From contig CM036160.1 of assembly GCA_020631735.1 (NCBI GenBank), positions 5,936,407 to 6,000,406 of the forward strand: a DNA stretch of 64,000 nucleotides, in the 5' to 3' direction. A program made the translations under genes and the position numbers. The notes under the pieces were generated by a model. The model searched no databases, was not told where the DNA came from, and was given only the letters and a program-made list of their open reading frames with translations. Source of the stretch: Saccharum officinarum. Its lineage: Eukaryota; Streptophyta; Magnoliopsida; Poales; Poaceae. Positions 12,501-23,688 of this stretch are shown in pieces (within the stretch, counting starts at the first letter, position 1; the number at the start of each line of letters is the position of its first letter).

Positions 12501-14309
12501 CTCCTTGCCAGGGTGACCAAGGCGACGGTGCCAGATAGATGATGAAGGGGTGGCAACAAGGACGCAGGGTGCGGCGGGTGTCGAAGGAAGCTGCAAGGTG
12601 TACAGCGGCCCGAGGCTGTCACATCGAAGGAGGATGTTCCTGGTACGCAGATCCTTCACAGAGATGCCAGAAGGGTCAAATTCAATAGAAACCTGATTGT
12701 CAGTAGTGAATTGACGTACTGATAAGAGGTTTTTGATAATGCCAGGAGCAAGAAGAACATTGGTAAGGCGGAATGGGCCAGGAATAATCGCGCAGCCGGT
12801 GCCAACAACAGGAAGTGTGGCACCGTTACCGACCACGATGGAAGTAGGAAAGGGGGAGACTATGGGGGTAACAATACCAGGGTTGGCGGCGACGTGGGAA
12901 GAGGCGCTGGAGTCGAAAACCCAGTCACTAGTGCTGGGCTGGTTGAGGGACACCGTGCTGAAAGCCTGAGCCAGGGACTGCGGTGTCCAGGGAGCCCAGG
13001 TTGGAGGAGTAGGAAGCAGCGGTGCGCCTGGACTTGGTGGAGAAGCCAGATAGCCTGGTGGAGGCGCACCAGCCAGCATGACGTGCTGCGGAGGAGCATC
13101 GGGGCGCGTCGGGGAAAGGCGAGGACCACCAGGTGCGGGACCAGGCCACATTTGGATGGACCTGGTCCATGGGTTGTAGAAGGACGGCCACTGCTGGCCG
13201 CCAGGAGCGCTTGGGCCGCCGTGGTTGCCCTGGTTGCGCCCACCGCGGCGACGACGGCCACGGTTGGCACCAGAATTGGTGCCAGAAGAGCTGCCGGTGG
13301 ATGGAGTCATGGCCGGGGGGCGAGGATGAGGAGGGCTGGATGCTGGCGTCGACTTGCTTGGTGCAGCGGTGAGGAGGGCAGTAGGAGCAGCAGAGGGTGG
13401 TGCCATGTTCAGTTTAGCAAGATGGAGGTCGGCGCGAACGTCGGCGAAGGAGGGGAAGGGCCACTGGCGAGTGATGATGTGAGTCATGAACAGGAACCGC
13501 TCGTTGAGGCCCCGCAGAACGTTGAGCACGAGGGTCCGGTCATTGACAGGTTCACCGAGGTCAGCGAGGGCGTCAGCCATGCCCTTCAGCTTGCGACAGT
13601 AGTCGTCGACAGTGAGGTCTCCCTAGGACAAATTGCGGAACTCAGCATCAAGGAGCAGAGCTCGGGACTCACGGTTCCCAAGGAATTGATCTACAATTCC
13701 GAGCCAGGCAGCCCAGGCAGAGACGCCATCGTGCGCGTGGATGATGTCCAGGAACTCGGGGGAGATGCTGTTGAAGATCCACGACACGACCACACAATCC
13801 ATGCGCTGCCAGTGCGAGTCAGTGGGACGGGAAACGTCGCTGAGGACATGGTCCTTGAGCGCATACCGGCCGAGGGCAAGTAGAAGATAGCCTCGCCACT
13901 TGGAGTAGTGGGAAGACTTGAGGTCGAGGACGATCGGGATCAAGTACTTGACGTTCTGAACCGCGCAGGCCTGACTGTGCAGGTGCGCGATGGCGGCGGC
14001 CTCGGAGGAAGTGGAGCGGGCGTCGTCGTCGGAGAGGGCGTCATTGGCGGCGGAGTCCTGCGCCTCCAGGGCGTTAGCCTGCGCGGGCGCCTGGGACAGG
14101 GCGTCAGCGGCGGCGCGCACCCGCTCTTGGGCGGCGACGGCATCCTTGAGAAGAGTCGCCTCCTGCTGGAGTTGGACGGCACGATCGTCGTTGGCCTCGC
14201 GAGCAGCTGAGGCCTCGCTCTCAAGTCGCTTGGCGGCGGCTAGAGCCTCGTCTCGCAGCTGGGCTGCGGTGGCGGCAGAAATGCCCGGGGCAGAGGAGCC
14301 GCCGGCCAT
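9559..14309 (-). pseudogene. Copia gag-pol polyprotein, broken
   Basis: Gag starts at the ATG at 14309 (MAGGSSAPG). An in-frame TAG at about 13623-13625 interrupts gag between RNLS and GDLTVDDYC, where the family has Q. The frame then runs to about 11510, where a shift near a G run (and a further stop near 11465) separates integrase from RT, and it resumes in another frame to 9559. Visible domains are gag (DYCRKLKGMADAL), protease with DSSAS where DSGAS is expected, and integrase with an H/H/C/C zinc segment (HRRLGHPG; CHAC) and its catalytic Asp residues but NGKAQR where NGxAER is normal. RT has WIFKHK, QLDVKNAFLHG and YVDD. RNase H has YTDVDWAG and SSAEAEYRA. So protease and integrase each lack a catalytic-motif residue in addition to the truncations. 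Confidence 0.9.
9575..9582 (-). other. Copia polypurine tract
   Basis: On the minus strand GCGGGGGG directly precedes the 3' LTR (TGTTAGATT). This is the expected plus-strand primer site. Confidence 0.75.
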
Positions 14310-14424
14310 GGGCGCGAGGCCAGGAAGAGGGTGCGGACGCCGGGAAGAGGGCGCGGGCGCCAAGAGGGAAGAGGCGGAAGCAGAGGAGGTGGGCGGGAGA
14401 AAGGGCACAGGACCCGATCTTCAC

Positions 14425-14437
14425 GCGTGTGATACCA
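14425..14437 (-). other. Copia primer binding site
   Basis: Immediately inside the 5' LTR the minus strand reads TGGTATCACACG. Its first eight bases match the usual plant initiator-tRNA-Met site TGGTATCAGAGC. Confidence 0.75.
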
Positions 14438-14648
14438 TGAAGGCTGGCAGAATGCCAGTTGATTCTAGATTGAATGAGTGTTTACACAGAGGGTTACAAT
14501 ATATAGAGGCCCAAGAGGCCTGTTCACATAGCCACATAGGGTGGCGCACAACTAAGTAAATAGCAGTAAAAGACTAACACAATAACCAAAGAGATACTAG
14601 TACTAAGTCCAAGGAGATACTAGCACAGGAAACTAGAGTAATCTAACA
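14438..14648 (-). repeat. Copia 5' LTR
   Basis: 211 bp, the partner of 9364-9574, ending next to the target duplication GTATG at 14649-14653. Confidence 0.95.
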
Positions 14649-14723
14649 GTATGTACTTCCCGTGCCGTCGTTTCAATTCGCTCCGATCCTTTCCAATGCC
14701 TCCAAGATCCAACCAGTGACGAC

Positions 14724-15831
14724 ATGGCGTCTTCGCTGCTGGAGGAGCTCGTCCAAGAGATCCTCGTGCGCCACCTCCCGGATGAGCCCGTGCACCTAGC
14801 CCGCGCCAGCCTCATGTTCAAGGCCTGGCGTCGCGTCCTCTCCAACCGCGGCTGCTTCTGGCGCCGCTGCCGTGAATTCCATGGAGCACCGCCGCTGCTC
14901 GGCTACATCCAGAACCGCTACTATGACAACAAACCTATGTGATTCGTCCACATGACGCCGTCCATTGTCTCTCCCATTCGCATGCCCACAGTTGACTAGC
15001 GCCGCTGGTTCGCCCTCGACTCCCGCCACGGCCGTGTGCTGATCCACACCAACGCCAACGCCAAGGAGCCATCAAAGGGGCTCATCGTCTCGGACGCCAT
15101 CACTGGCAGCCAGCAGCACCTGATTGCGCCCTCTTATTACTTCTGCAACTACATGGGGCTGTGCTGTGTGCCAAGGACAGTTGCAACCACCTCGACTGCC
15201 ACGGTGGTCCGTTCCGTGTGGTCATTGTGGAGACCAACCACATCCGCCCTGTATCTGCATTTGCATCCATCTACTCATCAGTGACCGGTGCATGGAGCGC
15301 CCTCACCTCTATTGAAGTCAATCACCGCTCCAATCACTACCGAATCGGAGGCAACCACACACATAGTCTTCTTATTGGAGACACACTATATTTCCCCATT
15401 GAAGATGACACAATCATCCTCAAGTATGATCTGTGTACACATTGGTTATCACAGATCGATATGCCACGGGATCTATCCAATAAGGCAATTCACATGAAGG
15501 CAGAGGATGGAGGGCTAGGATTTGCCACCCTGAGAAACAATCACTTCTACTTGTGGTCACAACAAGATGTTGCTAACAGAATTGGTGGGTGGGTGGAACA
15601 CAGGTTTATACGGCTTGGGATGTTGTTCCCAACATGCAGGCCATACGAGTCATGAAGTAGTTGGCTTCGCAGAGGGCACAAACACTATTTTCATTAACAT
15701 ATATACATAAATCTTCACGCTCGACCTTGAGTCAAAGAAAGTGAGGAAGGTTGGTGTAAGGTCTGACCGGTTGGACACCATCTTACCTTACATGAGCTTC
15801 TACACTTCAAGGTATAGTAGCTGTAACAACC
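14724..15831 (+). pseudogene. F-box protein pseudogene, main part
   Basis: The ATG at 14724 opens a typical grass F-box protein: an F-box of about 45 residues (LLEELVQEILVRHLPDE, SLMFKAWRRVL) followed by the family's associated region (WFALDSRHGRVL, HLDCHGGPFRVV, LKYDLCTHWLS, AEDGGLGFA, VVGFAEG, LPYMSFYT). F-box proteins supply substrate recognition to SCF ubiquitin ligases. The frame is broken by TGA after DNKPM (about 14940), TAG near 14996, a one-base loss in a G run near 15157, and a further shift near 15655. The coding tail is cut at 15831 by the Gypsy element and resumes at 30951. The Copia element lies 75 bp upstream of the ATG, separating the gene from its promoter. Confidence 0.88.
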
Positions 15832-16804
15832 CAGAAATTTCCAGGAAACAAAAATCACAACTGCAAAATTTTTTCTAAAAATAAACCTATGTTTGGTGAG
15901 GTGTCATATAGGAAACATAACCTAGTTGCACAAGTAGCACCTAAAATAGCTAACTACATCTTTGCATTTAACCAAACATGCTTGAGTTGGATTTTATGTT
16001 CTTTGAATTGAATTAAAAGCAACAATATCTCTTGAATTAATTGCTTAAGTAAATAAATATAGAAATATAAACCTATCAAATAGTTGGAAACCAAAAATAT
16101 ATTTTGGAGGACCCACTATGTTATACAAATGTGGGCAAATATGCTTTCTCACATACAAATGCATGACATATTTATAATGGAGAAAATACAAAATAGAAAA
16201 GCTTTTTGAATAAATCAGAAAAAAGGAAAAGGAACCTCTCTTCGGCCTACCCCGCCAACCGGCCCGGCCCAACTTGCGCCCCGACCCCGCACGCGCACAC
16301 GCCCGCGCGTGGGCCGGCCCAGCAAGGCCGCGGTCACCCGCACAGCCATGCCGCAACGCAAACGCCAAGGCGTATTCTTCCTTCCCACGTCGCTGATGGG
16401 CGGGACCCGCCTTCATCCCCTTCCTCCCGCCCGACCGAATCCTCTGCTTCGAACGGGAACAGAGACAGCGAGGGGACAGGGTCACGCACGGGGCGAGGGG
16501 AGATTCCTCTGCCTCCACCACCAGCCGTGTGCGCCAAGCCGCGCCACCAATTCCTCCTGCCAGCCGCACGCGTCTCGCCTCCGCTCTCACGCACCGCGAG
16601 CCGCGCGTGCCTCCGCCATGGCCCGCACCGCAACCACCACCTGACACCGCCGTCCTTTCCATAACCAAACCGTGATTCCAAAATTGGTGAGGCCAATCTG
16701 ATCTTCACTAGCTGGCTTCTCCAAAACCCTAGCACAATCGTGTTGATCGCCTCCACGTGGCCCCAAACACCTTCACCACCGCTCGCTTTCCCATGATCGC
16801 CACC

Positions 16805-16817
16805 CCCTATAAGTAGG
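16805..16817 (+). promoter_or_regulatory. Putative LTR TATA box
   Basis: CCCTATAAGTAGG is followed by a GC- and CT-rich leader. The 3' LTR has CCCTACAAGTAGG at the same place (27631-27643), so one LTR has changed at the second T of TATA. Confidence 0.5.
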
Positions 16818-18446
16818 CGCCACCCGGGGTGCCCGAGCCCCCTCCATCCGCTCCGCCACCACCCCGGTGGCCACCACTTCGCGCCACGACCAAGAAAAGG
16901 GGAGGAGGGGGAAGAAGGGGAGAAAGAAGGGGAAAGCCGCCACCGGAGCCGCCAGCCGCCGAGGAGCCACCGAAGCCCGGAGCATCGACCGAACGACCAC
17001 GTCGACGTTGCGGTTCTCCCTACACGGCATCACCTCATCACTGCGTCGAATCGCCCGCACTGCCATCCTCTCTTCACCACCACACCAAGTGAGTCCACAG
17101 CACCACCGCTTCCACGGTGTGTAGACACCATGCCCGCCGCCGCCACGAACTAAGGGCGCCACCGCGACCGTTCCCGCAACGGGAAGGATCAAGGTCGAGG
17201 CCCAAACTTTGTTCACAACTACACACACATGCGTGCACACACTGCTCTCAAGAAAGGGGCAATGCCGAGCCACCGCGCGCTCGGGAACGCCGGCTGCACA
17301 CGCAAACGCTGAGCGCGCTCGCCATGGCTAGAGTCTGGCCATGGCGAGGCCGTTCCACCCGCCACCGCACGGTAGAGACTGGGGAAAACCCTCTGCAAAC
17401 CTAGCAGTGCTGCTAGACATGGCGCGCCCTTGAAGTTTGGAGAAGAGGAGGACGGACGGCCGCAGGATGCGTCCGCCTCACCGAAGCAGAGGAGGTGCCG
17501 GAGCGCCACCGCACACCCAACCAAGGGCACGTGCTCTGCCACATGGAGAAGTCATCAACGGTGGCCTTAAAGCCTTGCTGATGTTTCCAATTGAAAATCC
17601 AAGGGCCGAATTGGACCCTGGATTAACTGTGGAGGCCTTGCCACCGCTCGCCATACCGGCCGAGCTGCCACCGCCATGAACAAGCTCCCTAGAAACTCCA
17701 ATCCGCACCGTTGACCCTCTATTGAGTTCCATGAGACCACACGGTGCCCTCGAGCCTACGATTTTTGCCCTCGAGCCCCCAAAGCGTGAGCTCGGCCGCT
17801 TGCCGCCGGTGAGAGCGTGACCGGGAAAAGGAAGCAGTGGAAAACTGAGCAGAGGAGCTGCTGGATGCACTCGGTGCACCATGAGCTGAGAGGGAAGAGA
17901 AGAGGGTGAACCGGGTCCACTGTAGACCGTGTTCAAAACCCATGGACCGAACCTGTCTGTTCACCGTGAGCCGAGCGCACGGAACCGCAGACCATTTGAA
18001 ACCCGAACACGTGATGTGGCAAAGTCACAGCTTGACACGTGTCTGGCCTGGCCCGGCCCACACCGGCCCAACCCGGCCCATATCCAGCCCTGAACCGGCC
18101 CACCGAGACCCGGTCTCAGCCCGATCAAAGTTGACCGTTGATCGTTGACCAGTCAACGAGACCCACATGTCAGTGACTCGCTCTGTTTCGGCCAATCAGA
18201 GCTTGACACGTGTCACTGCCTGTAATTTCCTTTTCTTTTTCTTTTTCAGAAAATCTTTTAATCTTTAGAAATTCATAACTTATTCATTTTAACTCAGAAA
18301 AATACTAAACCAGTTTCTAAATTTTTCTAAAAATGAGCTCTACATCTTAGGCTTATGTTTGAGTGCATTTGGATCTTTTGAATTTCTGTTGCTTCTTTGT
18401 GCACCTCTATAGGAGTCGTTAATACGACTCTACGTTACGTTTAACA

Positions 18447-18542
18447 GAGCCGGAGGACCTACCGACTGAGGAGTACGACCCCGACTACAGTGAGAACTTG
18501 GGTGACGACCTGCCAGGTGCCACACCCCACCCATCTCCATAG
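18447..18542 (+). other. Acidic mini-ORF 1 in 5' LTR
   Basis: A 31-codon acidic frame (EPEDLPTEEYDPDYSE, then a stop) follows a splice-acceptor-like tttaacag. Inside it, CTGCCAG|GTGCC (18510-18520) could be a splice donor. The 3' LTR copy (29267-29362) keeps the frame with few changes. No family is recognised. Confidence 0.4.
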
Positions 18543-19826
18543 AACCTATTACGCATGCAAATATAGAATTGCTAGTGCTTTATTTTTTGTAAATTATTAT
18601 TGATGATAGGCTGCATGGTAGATGCTTTACTTTGAGCCCTTTACCTTGTCGTAACCTTACTCCTGCTCACCCTGCTATTAGGCTAGATGCTCGCATGTTA
18701 CATATTACTGCTTTTACTCTTACTCGCATTATATCTGTGATGTGATGCCGGTGAGTGAGAGGTGTATATGTGTAAGGCACATAGTGCCGAGAACTTGATA
18801 AACCTGACTAAAGAACTGGGGAGATCTTAGCGTGTGTCTTGGGTGAGTGGTGAGGGTTGAGTCGATCAGATAGGATCCTACGACGAGTCTTTGGGGCAAG
18901 TCTTGCTGGAGGGGTGCGACTTGGGCATCCCTCACGAGAGATACCTGTGGTGGGTATATTGGGAGGTGAACTAGGGTGTTAGTTATCCCTGGTGGAGGTG
19001 CTGTCGTGGCACGGGGAAGACGGTGTTTTCCCCTGGAGAAGATATCCTGTCTGGTCCCCCTAAGGACTGGTATGTCTTGAGAACCAAAACCATGGGACCT
19101 TCGTGCACACCACTCGCTCCCGATGGGCGGGAGACGATTACCCGACTAACTAGGGCGGTACCACTACTACTAGGTTGGAAGGTGATAGTGTAGGGAGGTA
19201 CGGGCATGGGGACCCACACCCTCCTAAGATAGCGTAGTGACCTTGGGGGCCCGGTACTACGTCTCACAGTCTCAGCGTTTCGGTGGACGCCGGGGTGGCC
19301 CAGGGCTGAGTGGTAGGGTGGTACTGTACCGGTTGGAAGGCAGTTGGAATCAGCCTAGACGAGCCGGATTATCGAGGATGGCGATCTTGTGGATTACCAG
19401 GTGTACACGCTCTGCAGAGTTGATCGATCTATACGTATAGCCGCGTCCGCGGATATGGACATTCCCATGACCTACGCTTCACTTGATTAGATGAGAGGAG
19501 TCCTTTCTACCTTTCCTCGGGTTCTGTGTTGGGTTCCGGCTTTGGCCGTTGAGACGAGATATGAGTGGGAGTCAATCTCATCGCCTAGAGAGAGAGAGTG
19601 AGATGAGATGTGTTGTGTGTGGTGGGATTGGAAAAATGTGTGACTAAGATGGGTTAAAAACTGATGGTAATCTTATTATTAAAATATTAACTACTTGCAT
19701 AGGAAACCCACAGCCTAAATAGGTCTCTTTCTACTTCCCTCAATGCATTCCACTTTCCACAAAGCATTGCAAGCATAGGGTAGGCGATGCGTGGCCAGTA
19801 CCAAGTGTACTGATAGATTTTTGACA

Positions 19827-19874
19827 GGTTCCGAGCCCGAGTACGACTATGAGGGCGATGATTGGGAGAATTAG
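19827..19874 (+). other. Acidic mini-ORF 2 in 5' LTR
   Basis: Following the acceptor-like tttttgacag, a short acidic frame (SEPEYDYEGDDWEN, stop) is identical in the 3' LTR (30645-30692). Joining 18516 to 19828 keeps one frame through both mini-ORFs. Confidence 0.4.
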
Positions 19875-20134
19875 AGGGTCTGTTCTATGCTCAAGCTGGT
19901 TCTAGGAGATCGTTTTCCGCTGCTATCTACGTCGGATGCTGTTCCGGATGCTTGTGTGAGTGTGTTCCGCCCTGTGAGGCGAAGAGAATAAATTATGTAA
20001 AACTCTCTATTGTACTCTGATATTCGTGCATGACTTTATGTATCACTGAGATTTGGGTAAATTGACGGAATGTTTTGTCATTTTTCACTTCATTTCTGTG
20101 GATTTCCCTTCGTGGAAATCAAGGACGTTTCAGT

Positions 20135-20151
20135 TGGTACCAGAGCCATGC
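20135..20151 (+). other. Gypsy primer binding site
   Basis: TGGTACCAGAGCCATGC lies two bases after the 5' LTR. It matches the initiator-tRNA-Met type site TGGTATCAGAGC with one difference. Confidence 0.75.
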
Positions 20152-20464
20152 TGACCCTAGGACGGACCCATAGGATTGGACAATAGAATTAGGAAAGATC
20201 TTGACACTTTCGGTTATATTACCGACCGTGCTGCATTTTCGTGCACGGCTTATCTCATTTTCACACTCTCTTACCTACATTTCGTTCTACCTTACCTATC
20301 ACATCGCTCCGTTCCACCCTGAATCACCATGTCTCACTTAAGAATTCATCAAGTATCACTCTGAGTTACATTGATTCGCCTTGTCTTACCAAGTTTCACT
20401 CTGAAATACTCAAGTTACTACATGCACAACAAGGTACTGACTCCGTCTTACGGTTAATTTGCAG

Positions 20465-21694
20465 ATGGCCCCTGTTGCCGAGCTCCCTGTGGATGGACTG
20501 GCCTACCGTGGGTTCGCCACGATCCTGTACGACGTGTTGGACTCACTAGGCGTTCCCACAGAGCAGATCGAGTACGTGTGCCGGGGTGAGCCTGGACCCG
20601 ACGGGTTCAAGGGCCACATCGTGGTCCACCTCAAGGTCCCCGCCAGCGAGTTCGTACCCGTGCTGCGTGCCTTCGAGACACTGGAGGTGGAGAACTCTAT
20701 TGCTTCATGCGTACAGTTCGTCTCACGCACAGCTCTTCGCAGTGTGATGCGTGACGCACACGACTACCTCAAGACGGGACCGTACCGCCTGCTGCCTGCC
20801 GCTCTGGACCTGAATAGGTTCTTAGAGCCACAGATCACTGCTGCAGACCGTGCTGTGCGCGATGAGGTCGACCCCTGTCTGAGGGCCTCCGCGCAGTACA
20901 TCATCGCCCAGGATCGCTACATCATGGATGTAGAGATGCAGAACCGCCGCTACCGAGACCTCCTGTTCTGTTGCGACGAGGAGTTCCTCAAGGTGGAGCG
21001 CAAGGAGGGGGAGATGGTCGGTAAGCTCGAGGAGGAGCACATGGGCTATGATAGGATGAAGACCTTCTACGAGAACCGTGAGCAGTCACTTTGGAAGGAG
21101 ATCACCGATCTCAAGGACAAGGTTGGGGAGGCTGAGCTTCGCCATGACTATCTTGAGTCCAAGGTGCTTGAGTGTGAGGATCGGATTGAGCGTCAGAGGC
21201 TTACCCTGAGAGAGCTCCACGAGAAGGAGAAGCAGCGTGGCTTCAGGAAGCTTGCCCTGGAGGCCCATTGCAACACAATGGAGAAGCTAGCTGTGGAGGC
21301 TGCCGTCACCACCACCTACAACATGCACCACTTGGTTCACTACATCAAGAGCACCGAGTACCTTCAGGACAAGGTGAACCGCATCAGTCAGGCTTGGATC
21401 GACGCTGATCGTAAGCACGTCTAGGAAATCGGAAAGGTCCAGGATGTCCTCTTACCTGGGATGCGCAAGAAACCGCGCAGACAGCCTTTCCACGTTGAGG
21501 CGACCAAGCTCAACTTCAAGGCTTGCCCGACTGAGGGTTACTCAGAGGTTCCGAGGACTGAGATGCTGGACTACGCTCTCACCTACGTCGCGAGGATCCA
21601 CCACTCCGACGATGAGCTTCGTGCCATGGAGGGCACTCCCGAGGCTTCCACTTCTGGACCTTCTACACCACCCGCCACTCCCGGACAGGAGTAG
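20465..21694 (+). pseudogene. Accessory ORF between 5' LTR and gag, one internal stop
   Basis: The ATG at 20465 opens a frame of about 409 codons, broken only by TAG at 21422-21424 (after RKHV) and continuing in the same frame to 21694. The N-terminal 110 residues look globular (GLAYRGFATILYDVLDSLG, then HIVVHLKVPASEF and TALRSVMRDAH). Residues about 150-300 are rich in Glu, Lys, Arg and Leu with heptad-like spacing, which suggests a coiled coil. The tail is Pro/Ser/Thr-rich. It lies sense-oriented ahead of gag and has no gag, pol or envelope motif and no clear membrane segment. Plant LTR elements sometimes carry such extra ORFs. The layout (YRG motif, conserved Ala-Leu helix, coiled coil) resembles a recurrent class I recall from maize and sorghum elements. 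Function is unknown. Codon use is GC-rich and looks genuinely coding. Confidence 0.75.
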
Positions 21695-22027
21695 TTACTT
21701 TTTTCACATAATCATGTAATAAGGTAGTAGTAGACATGTTGAGCCCTATGAGGCCAGAGATATGATGATGCACTTAAGGAGTAATGTAGGATGTCCCACT
21801 TTTGGAGCTGCCTGCGAGTAGCACGATTCTCGCGAATCTGTCAGTGTAGCTACTGGAGATATCGCTATGTAATAAATTAATGTAATGGATGTTTTGGATC
21901 TTATCGCATCTTATGGTTCTTATTGCATCTTTGTATGAGTGTTGGATAGTTATCTCTTTTAAATTGATAAATCTCTTAACCATGCATCTAATAAAAATGT
22001 TAAACAACGATCTGACCCTGTAGAGAG
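21695..22027 (+). other. Spacer between accessory ORF and gag
   Basis: About 330 bp of AT-rich sequence without an ORF. It may hold the leader or splice signals for gag expression, but no clear site can be assigned. Confidence 0.4.
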
Positions 22028-23300
22028 ATGTCTTGCCGCCGATCCGCTCGTCTGAACAACCGCTCGCTTTCCCCCGCGCCTATGGCCCGTGGTCGTGGTC
22101 GAGGCCGTGGAGGAGACCGGGGAGTTCCCTTCGGTGTTGGGGAGGAGCCTGCACCAGAGGAGCCTGCACTGGGGGCGGGTGCCGCCCAGCATCTCGGAGG
22201 AGAAGCACCGCCGCCGCCACCACCACAGTTGGCGGAGGTGATGGACCGCCAAACCCGCCTCTTGGAGACACTGGCTCAGGGAATGCTTCACCGCCATGGG
22301 GGTCCTCCCAACGACTTCCAGCGGAAGTTGGAGGGTTTTCTCAAGCTGAGGCCTCCTACTTTCGACACCGCCGACGATGACCCCATCGCCGCTGAGGACT
22401 GGCTCCGTGAGATGGAAAAGAAGCTGGACCTCACCACCTGCACTGACGAGGAGTGTGTGGGGGTAGCCGCCCACCAGCTCACTGGCGCTGCACGCGCATG
22501 GTGGGACAGCTACTGTGACGCCCATGAGGACCCGGGAGTATCTCTTGGGAGGAGTTCGCCGAGGCATTTCGTGAGCAACACGTGCCTGAGGGCGTCATGG
22601 ATGCCAAGGTGGAGGAGTTTCGCAACATTTCCCAGGGCTCCCAGAAGGTTCAGGAGTACACTACTCGTTTCACCCGCATGATGAGGTATGCTCCAGGTGA
22701 GACCGATACCGAAAAGAAGAAGATGTACTGTTTCAAGAAGGGGCTGAACTCTCGTCTCAAGGTGGCCCTCTCGGGTCATGCTTGTCGCACCCTTCGTGAG
22801 ATGGTCAACAAGGTGCTGGAGATGGAGAGGGACCGTCTGGAGGCAGACGCCCTCCACAAGGAGAAGAAGCGCCGGTTCGAGAGTTCCACTCGTGGCCCGG
22901 CTCCGCAGAGGCCACGTGCTCACGTGCTTCCTCCGCCCCGCTCTCGCTACACCCAGGGGCAGTGACCGCTCCGAGCCGTGGAGGTGGTACCTACACCGCC
23001 AACTACCACCGCCCCGCTCAGAGCCGACCCGCTCTGAGTCGCCCCACTCAGGGAGCTGGCACGTGGAGGACCGCTACGCCTACCTCCACAGGTAGCGCGC
23101 CCTTCACCTGTTTCGGTTGTGGCCAGCCCGGTCACAAGATCGCTGAGTGCCCTGTCAAGAAAGGCACACCGCCTGCTTCGACCCAGACAAGACAGGCTGC
23201 TACACCTGCTGCTCCGCGCAAGAACGTTGCTGGGGCTGTCCGCAGTCGTCTCAACCACATGACCGGAGGACGCCCAGGACGCTCCCGACGTGGTGTACGG
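22028..23300 (+). pseudogene. Gypsy gag, frameshifted
   Basis: The ATG at 22028 starts MSCRRSARLNNRS with an Arg/Gly-rich segment. The capsid-like retrotransposon gag domain follows (DDDPIAAEDWLREMEKKL, LTGAARAWWDSY, then EEFAEAFREQHVP in another frame). A CCHC zinc knuckle CFGCGQPGHKIAEC is at 23109-23150. The frame changes near 22540, near 22955 and near 23285. Gag forms the virus-like particle and packages RNA. This copy cannot make it whole. Confidence 0.88.
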
Positions 23301-23688
23301 TATGTTTTTGGTACAGGGAGTTATAGCTTCAGTCTTGTTTGATTCTGGAGCTACTTGTTCTTACATTTCCACTAAGTTTGCACGAGAACATAGCATACCT
23401 GTGACTCCCCGCAAGGAGCCCATTGACACTAGTTCACCTTTGGGTCGCATTATATGCACCAAGAGATGTCAGGGAGTGAGTATCACCATTGAGGGCTACC
23501 CTTTTCTAGCCGATCTCACCTTACTTCCATCTGAGGGACTAGATGTCATACTGGGAATGGATTGGTTGACACAACATAAAGGAGTGATATCTTGTTCACC
23601 AAGGTATGTGGAGATCACACACTCGAGTGGACACATAATCCGCTGTAAGCCAAATCAGGGAAAACAGTCTCTAAGTTGTGTGCCCTAG
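23290..23688 (+). pseudogene. Gypsy aspartic protease
   Basis: The frame contains the catalytic DSGAT (VLFDSGATCSYIS) and the family's second motif VILGMDWLTQHKG. It is offset from the preceding gag frame and from the RT frame that begins near 23676. The protease active-site triad itself is kept. Confidence 0.88.

Larger units (their letters stand above)
9364..14648 (-). mobile_element. Copia LTR retrotransposon (Ale/Retrofit-like)
   Basis: This is a complete element of 5285 bp, transcribed on the minus strand. Two 211-bp LTRs (TG...CA on the coding strand) bound it, and a 5-bp target duplication GTATG lies at 9359-9363 and 14649-14653. Polyprotein order is gag, protease, integrase, RT, RNase H, which is the Copia order. 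The short LTRs and an Arg/Gly-rich gag tail without a visible CCHC knuckle fit Ale/Retrofit/Hopscotch-type elements. The LTRs differ at only 2 of 211 positions, so insertion was recent. The coding region is nevertheless broken in several places, so the copy is not autonomous. Confidence 0.95.
15832..20132 (+). repeat. Gypsy 5' LTR (4.3 kb)
   Basis: It starts tgtaacaaccc and ends gacgtttca. An AT-rich first part is followed by a GC-rich block (about 16220-18200) with a TATA-like CCCTATAAGTAGG at 16805-16817, which I take as the promoter. The rest is moderate GC with two acidic mini-ORFs. Many overlapping open frames in the GC-rich block have no motifs and occur on both strands, so they are not called as genes. 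Confidence 0.95.

Noticed and set aside
10144..13883. Plus-strand ORFs up to 329 codons across the Copia element
   Set aside because: They are antisense to the well supported Copia gag-pol frames and have no motifs of their own.
16045..18148. Many open frames of 80-207 codons on both strands in the GC-rich part of the Gypsy LTR (and again at 26870-28996)
   Set aside because: GC-rich sequence has few stops. The frames overlap on both strands, have no motifs, and carry different breaks in the two LTRs.
18424..18434. TAATACGACTC, the first 11 bases of the phage T7 promoter
   Set aside because: The match stops before the promoter core and recurs in the other LTR as part of a small GAGTCGT/ACGACTC hairpin. 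It is a coincidence and not vector sequence.
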